This document shows, piece by piece, positions 60,101 through 64,000 of a stretch of 64,000 nt of DNA (position 1 is the first letter of the stretch; each line of letters starts with the position of its first letter). The position numbers and the translations under genes were made by a program. The notes beneath the pieces were generated by a model. It was not told the DNA's origin. It made no database searches and saw only the letters and a list, made by a program, of their open reading frames with translations. Source of the DNA: Petrosia ficiformis (Eukaryota; Porifera; Demospongiae; Haplosclerida; Petrosiidae); the NCBI GenBank assembly GCA_947044365.1, contig OX345648.1, positions 219,501-283,500 of the forward strand, given 5' to 3'.

Positions 60101-63100
60101 CATACATACATACATACATACATACATACATACATACATACATACATACATACATACATACATACATACATACATACATACATACATACATACATACATA
60201 CATACATACATACATACATACATACATACATACATACATACATACATACATACATACATACATACATACATACATACATACATACATACATACATACATA
60301 CATACATACATACATACATACATACATACATACATACATACATACATACATACATACATACATACATACATACATACATACATACATACATACATACATA
60401 CATACATACATACATACATACATACATACATACATACATACATACATACATACATACATACATACATACATACATACATACATACATACATACATACATA
60501 CATACATACATACATACATACATACATACATACATACATACATACATACATACATACATACATACATACATACATACATACATACATACATACATACATA
60601 CATACATACATACATACATACATACATACATACATACATACATACATACATACATACATACATACATACATACATACATACATACATACATACATACATA
60701 CATACATACATACATACATACATACATACATACATACATACATACATACATACATACATACATACATACATACATACATACATACATACATACATACATA
60801 CATACATACATACATACATACATACATACATACATACATACATACATACATACATACATACATACATACATACATACATACATACATACATACATACATA
60901 CATACATACATACATACATACATACATACATACATACATACATACATACATACATACATACATACATACATACATACATACATACATACATACATACATA
61001 CATACATACATACATACATACATACATACATACATACATACATACATACATACATACATACATACATACATACATACATACATACATACATACATACATA
61101 CATACATACATACATACATACATACATACATACATACATACATACATACATACATACATACATACATACATACATACATACATACATACATACATACATA
61201 CATACATACATACATACATACATACATACATACATACATACATACATACATACATACATACATACATACATACATACATACATACATACATACATACATA
61301 CATACATACATACATACATACATACATACATACATACATACATACATACATACATACATACATACATACATACATACATACATACATACATACATACATA
61401 CATACATACATACATACATACATACATACATACATACATACATACATACATACATACATACATACATACATACATACATACATACATACATACATACATA
61501 CATACATACATACATACATACATACATACATACATACATACATACATACATACATACATACATACATACATACATACATACATACATACATACATACATA
61601 CACACACACAGAGGATGGTGATTTATACACATGGGGTAGAGCTGGTCCTTACCTTGGATACAACATTGACTCAGGCAAGACCAAACAGGTTTTTCCAAAG
61701 AAAGTTGATCATCTTAAAGGACACACAATAGTTCAAGTAGCATGTGGCAGATGGCATACATTAGGTATAAACATTGGTACCCCTACTTCTCTTCCTCCTC
61801 CTCTTCCTTCTTTTCCTCTTTCTGTTACTGTCTCTCCTTTTTGTAGCATGCAATGATGATGGTCAAGTATTCTCCTTTGGGTTAAACCGGTTTGGTGAGT
61901 TAGGTCTAGGTAATGATCAAGAAACATTCACACCTACCGTCATTCCTGATCTAAATTCAATTTACAAGGTGGCATGTGGTAGACACCATTCAGCTGCAAT
62001 TGATGGTAAGTATGCTGGTGATAGTCATGTGACTTTTGATCCCACCCATTAATTCATTAATAGAGGATGGATTTTTGTGGATGTGGGGATGGGGAGCAAG
62101 AGGACAGCTTGGATCTGGTGACATGAAATCTCTATTTTCACCTCATCAAGTGGATGGATTCAAGTTAGTGAATACAGGACAACAGACAGATGTATTTTAG
62201 TCATTTAATATAGTGATCAACCTGTGGATGATGTAAGCTGTGGTTATGGACATACCGGAGCTATTACTGGTGATTATATCATTAATGATAACTGATGATG
62301 TGCTTGATATCATCATAAAGCATCATTATTCATCATTATTCATCATGAAGCATCATCATTCGTCATTATTCATCATTATTCATCATCAGTAATCATTATT
62401 CATCATGAACCATCATCATTCATCATTATTCATCATTATTCATCATCATTCATCATCATAATCCTTCTACATAATCTATAGCAAATGGAATGGCCTATTG
62501 TTGGGGTGATAATGGATCTGGTCAATGTGCAGTTCCACCAAATGCCTTTTCAGAATTCCCTCGTCCACGTCCTGTATTAACACCAACAGGAACTCGTCCT
62601 ATTCAGATAGCTTGTGGTGCTAGTTTCACTGTGCTAGTAACAGCTGCTGGTCAGCTGTACACTTGGGGCTGTGGTATGAACGGACAACTGGGACACGGAG
62701 ACACTCGGAAGACATTGTGAATACTAAATTGATCACATGATAGTCATGTAATTTGTTTATATTATCATACAGGAGTCAACCACTTCTTGTTGATACCTTG
62801 CTAGAGAAACGAGTGCAAATGGCCGCCTGTGGTGAGGAACACATGGGATGTTTGGTACTTCATGGATGGGTCCCCGACGAAGAAGCTAAAAATTGTATGG
62901 CCTGTCAAAAATCATTCACTGCAATTAGGAGAAGAGTAAGTTATTAATTATAATCACCATGGTTACGATATCATTAATTAATTAAGGGTGCTCCTGTAAT
63001 TATGATCAATTATATTTGTTATTATATATAGCATCATTGTCGTAATTGTGGTGGAGTGTATTGTGGAACTTGTTCTACTAAACGTTACCCATTATTGGAA

Positions 63101-63166
63101 AAAGGGTATTCCGATCCCGTGCGTGTGTGTGATAAATGTTTTGTGACTTTATCAACTGTAAAATAA
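57188..63166 (+). CDS. PH-RCC1-FYVE domain protein
   Basis: About 12 exons give roughly 600 residues. The start (57188) gives MATEENNVITAVCELIQGST. An N-terminal PH-like domain spans the first three exons (LLKAGRSGRPHFRRFYLS ... KDKKEFETWTVALQALLNG). About six to seven RCC1 blades follow: LYLWGAGDRGRLGHKEDS, IFTWGAGHYGRLGQGN, LYTWGRAGPYLGYN, VFSFGLNRFGELGLGNDQ, LWMWGWGARGQLGSGD, MAYCWGDNGSGQCAVP and LYTWGCGMNGQLGHGD. The C-terminal FYVE zinc finger has all three signatures: WVPD, RRRHHCRNCGGVYC and RVCDKC. It therefore probably binds PtdIns3P on endosomes and may act on a small GTPase through the RCC1 propeller (inference). The architecture matches plant PRAF proteins but lacks their C-terminal BRX domain. 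One intron contains 2.6 kb of (CATA)n. Confidence 0.9.
57655..58110. repeat. About 62-bp minisatellite in the PH-domain intron
   Basis: About seven copies of accatatatgggcatataaa followed by ctaggactgcccctatt and tgaataatgaatacacagac. Two length classes differ by the aatcaac block. Confidence 0.93.
59007..61602. repeat. 2.6-kb pure (CATA)n microsatellite
   Basis: About 649 uninterrupted tetranucleotide units make up about 98.5 percent of the intron 58978-61611. The exon ends ATATCAG at 58977. The acceptor CACACACACAG follows the array directly and the next exon restores ISEDGDLYTWG. The long translations on both strands are by-products of a stop-free repeat. Confidence 0.97.
62290..62465. 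repeat. CATCATTATT-type repeat in the RCC1-region intron
   Basis: Irregular units of catcattattcatcatgaag between two RCC1 exons. Confidence 0.85.
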
Positions 63167-63224
63167 TATTTAACTACTATCATGTGTGTTGAAATATTCA
63201 TATTTTTATTACTATTTTATCAAT

Positions 63225-64000
63225 TTATAATTTGCTTGAGGGTGTGGTATCACCATCTTGTTCCTTATTAATAAATGAAAATGCTTCTTTGAGCTCGTCT
63301 TTTAATTTCACTATCACTGTTTTTAACTCTTCTTTCGCTTCCTCTCCAATCTCTATACCCCTCACTCTTTCCCATTTGCCATCTTTACAAATGCATGGAT
63401 ATGATACGACGACGTCTTCATCCTCCTCATGCACAGTCCCCACTGAATGCCACATCTCGTCCCCATCACACCAGCTCTTCATCAGCTTGCACAAAACCAC
63501 AGCCTCTGCTAGACACAGACCTTGGTTACCATAGCAACCAGAATTTGTATGCCTTTTGCTGAACAGCATCGAAAAGTCATCTTTGACCCATTTATTATCA
63601 AACAAACATTCTCTTAGATTTATAGAAAAATTGTTAGGCCCAACGATAGACCCCTGAAAATGTTTAACTTGCACATGTCCAGTATCTGCAATCACCTCAC
63701 CTTGACTTCGACCCCATATACCAACATGGGTAACATCAGCTGTAGTTATATTCATTTTCGTAGCAAGTATTGTGCTGGCTTGGTGTTCAGCAAGACTAGA
63801 GGATGAAATGAAATTCTTCCTATTGATAGATGACACTATTTTAGACATTAAACCAGCTCCTGTGTTAGAATATGGACCAATCAAAATGACTCGGACATCT
63901 TTATCAGCAGAATAATCCAATATACCAGCGTACTTACTATATCGTTGAGCAATTTCTGATAATTCTTCATTTGTTCCAGTAGAGGAGTCATTATAGTAAT
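63225..64000 (-). CDS. MDH1B: MDH1B-like malate dehydrogenase family protein (5' end outside window)
   Basis: The frame is open to the right edge, so this is the C-terminal 258 residues in one exon: YYNDSSTGTNEELSEIAQRY then DVRVILIGPYSNTGAGLMSK, VTHVGIWGRSQGEVIADTGH, GSIVGPNNFSINLRECLFDN, KWVKDDFSMLFSKRH and VVSYPCICKDGKWERVRGIE. The order IWG-x-x-x-G, I-x-GP, FD-x-x-WV-x-x-(D/E)F, then a substrate-lobe GxW strand, fits the MDH1B branch of malate/lactate dehydrogenases. In true cytosolic MDH the region after the IWG block has a catalytic His in an N-H-S context. Here GRSQGE replaces it, so activity as a dehydrogenase is doubtful. The NAD-binding half is outside the window. Its stop is 58 bp from the convergent PH-RCC1-FYVE stop. 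Confidence 0.65.
   Translation of the reverse strand, partial: YYNDSSTGTNEELSEIAQRYSKYAGILDYSADKDVRVILIGPYSNTGAGLMSKIVSSINRKNFISSSSLAEHQASTILATKMNITTADVTHVGIWGRSQGEVIADTGHVQVKHFQGSIVGPNNFSINLRECLFDNKWVKDDFSMLFSKRHTNSGCYGNQGLCLAEAVVLCKLMKSWCDGDEMWHSVGTVHEEDEDVVVSYPCICKDGKWERVRGIEIGEEAKEELKTVIVKLKDELKEAFSFINKEQDGDTTPSSKL

Noticed and set aside
58834..61731. Very long open frames of about 880-950 codons on both strands (repeating Tyr-Ile-His-Thr or Met-Tyr-Val-Cys)
   Set aside because: They are translations of the stop-free (CATA)n microsatellite inside an intron whose flanking exons join in frame without it.
1..64000. Bacterial, viral or organellar origin of any part
   Set aside because: All recognisable genes are intron-bearing nuclear animal-type genes except the single-exon nested gene, and I saw no polymerase, integrase, transposase or rRNA sequence.

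Overview
The window looks like nuclear DNA of an early-branching animal, most likely a sponge (Porifera, probably a demosponge). The sequence is AT-rich. Genes are intron-rich with GT-AG introns, many under 100 bp. Neighbouring genes lie very close together: divergent start codons are 52 to 204 bp apart and some same-strand neighbours are under 80 bp apart. The proteins are animal-type single-copy housekeeping genes plus two animal-type transcription factor families (CP2/TFCP2 and CNC-bZIP). The species assignment is inference; the gene identities rest on conserved motifs read from translated exons.

Layout, left to right: CLASP (-, left end uncertain); separase ESPL1 (+); a CNC-bZIP/NFE2L factor (+); NEMP (-); a CP2/TFCP2 factor (-); CDK5RAP3 (+) with a secreted repeat protein gene nested in one intron; AGPAT5 (+); DNA primase small subunit PRIM1 (-); phosphatidylcholine transfer protein PCTP (+); LZTFL1/BBS17 (+); SLC35B1 (+); cytoplasmic dynein intermediate chain DYNC1I (-); EIF4B (+); an unrecognised gene (-); SMUG1 (+); a PH-RCC1-FYVE protein (+); and an MDH1B-like gene cut by the right edge (-). 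There is no operon in the bacterial sense. Five adjacent pairs share a short divergent promoter: CLASP/ESPL1, TFCP2/CDK5RAP3, PRIM1/PCTP, DYNC1I/EIF4B and unknown/SMUG1. Recognisable promoter words occur there: E2F-like, NRF-1 palindrome, twin E-boxes and GC/CACCC boxes.

The most unusual material is in the introns. Nearly every long intron is filled by its own tandem array: (TACA)n or (GATA/GATG)n microsatellites, or minisatellites of 12, 20, 24, 38, 62, 67, 75 and about 171 bp. Several arrays start at the first base of the intron, so the 5' splice site GTATGT or GTAATA is itself the first repeat unit. Others stop within about 10 bp of the 3' splice AG. One array in LZTFL1 is about 52 copies of a 20-bp unit that each carry an AG|GTAATA junction. 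One intron is about 2.6 kb of essentially pure (CATA)n. A roughly 171-bp satellite fills introns of two different + strand genes in opposite orientations. Two short words, CCACACCCA and TCACATGAC, with their complements, recur far more often than an AT-rich sequence should allow, in exons as well as introns. All counts and coordinates were made by eye; splice junctions are predictions without transcript support.
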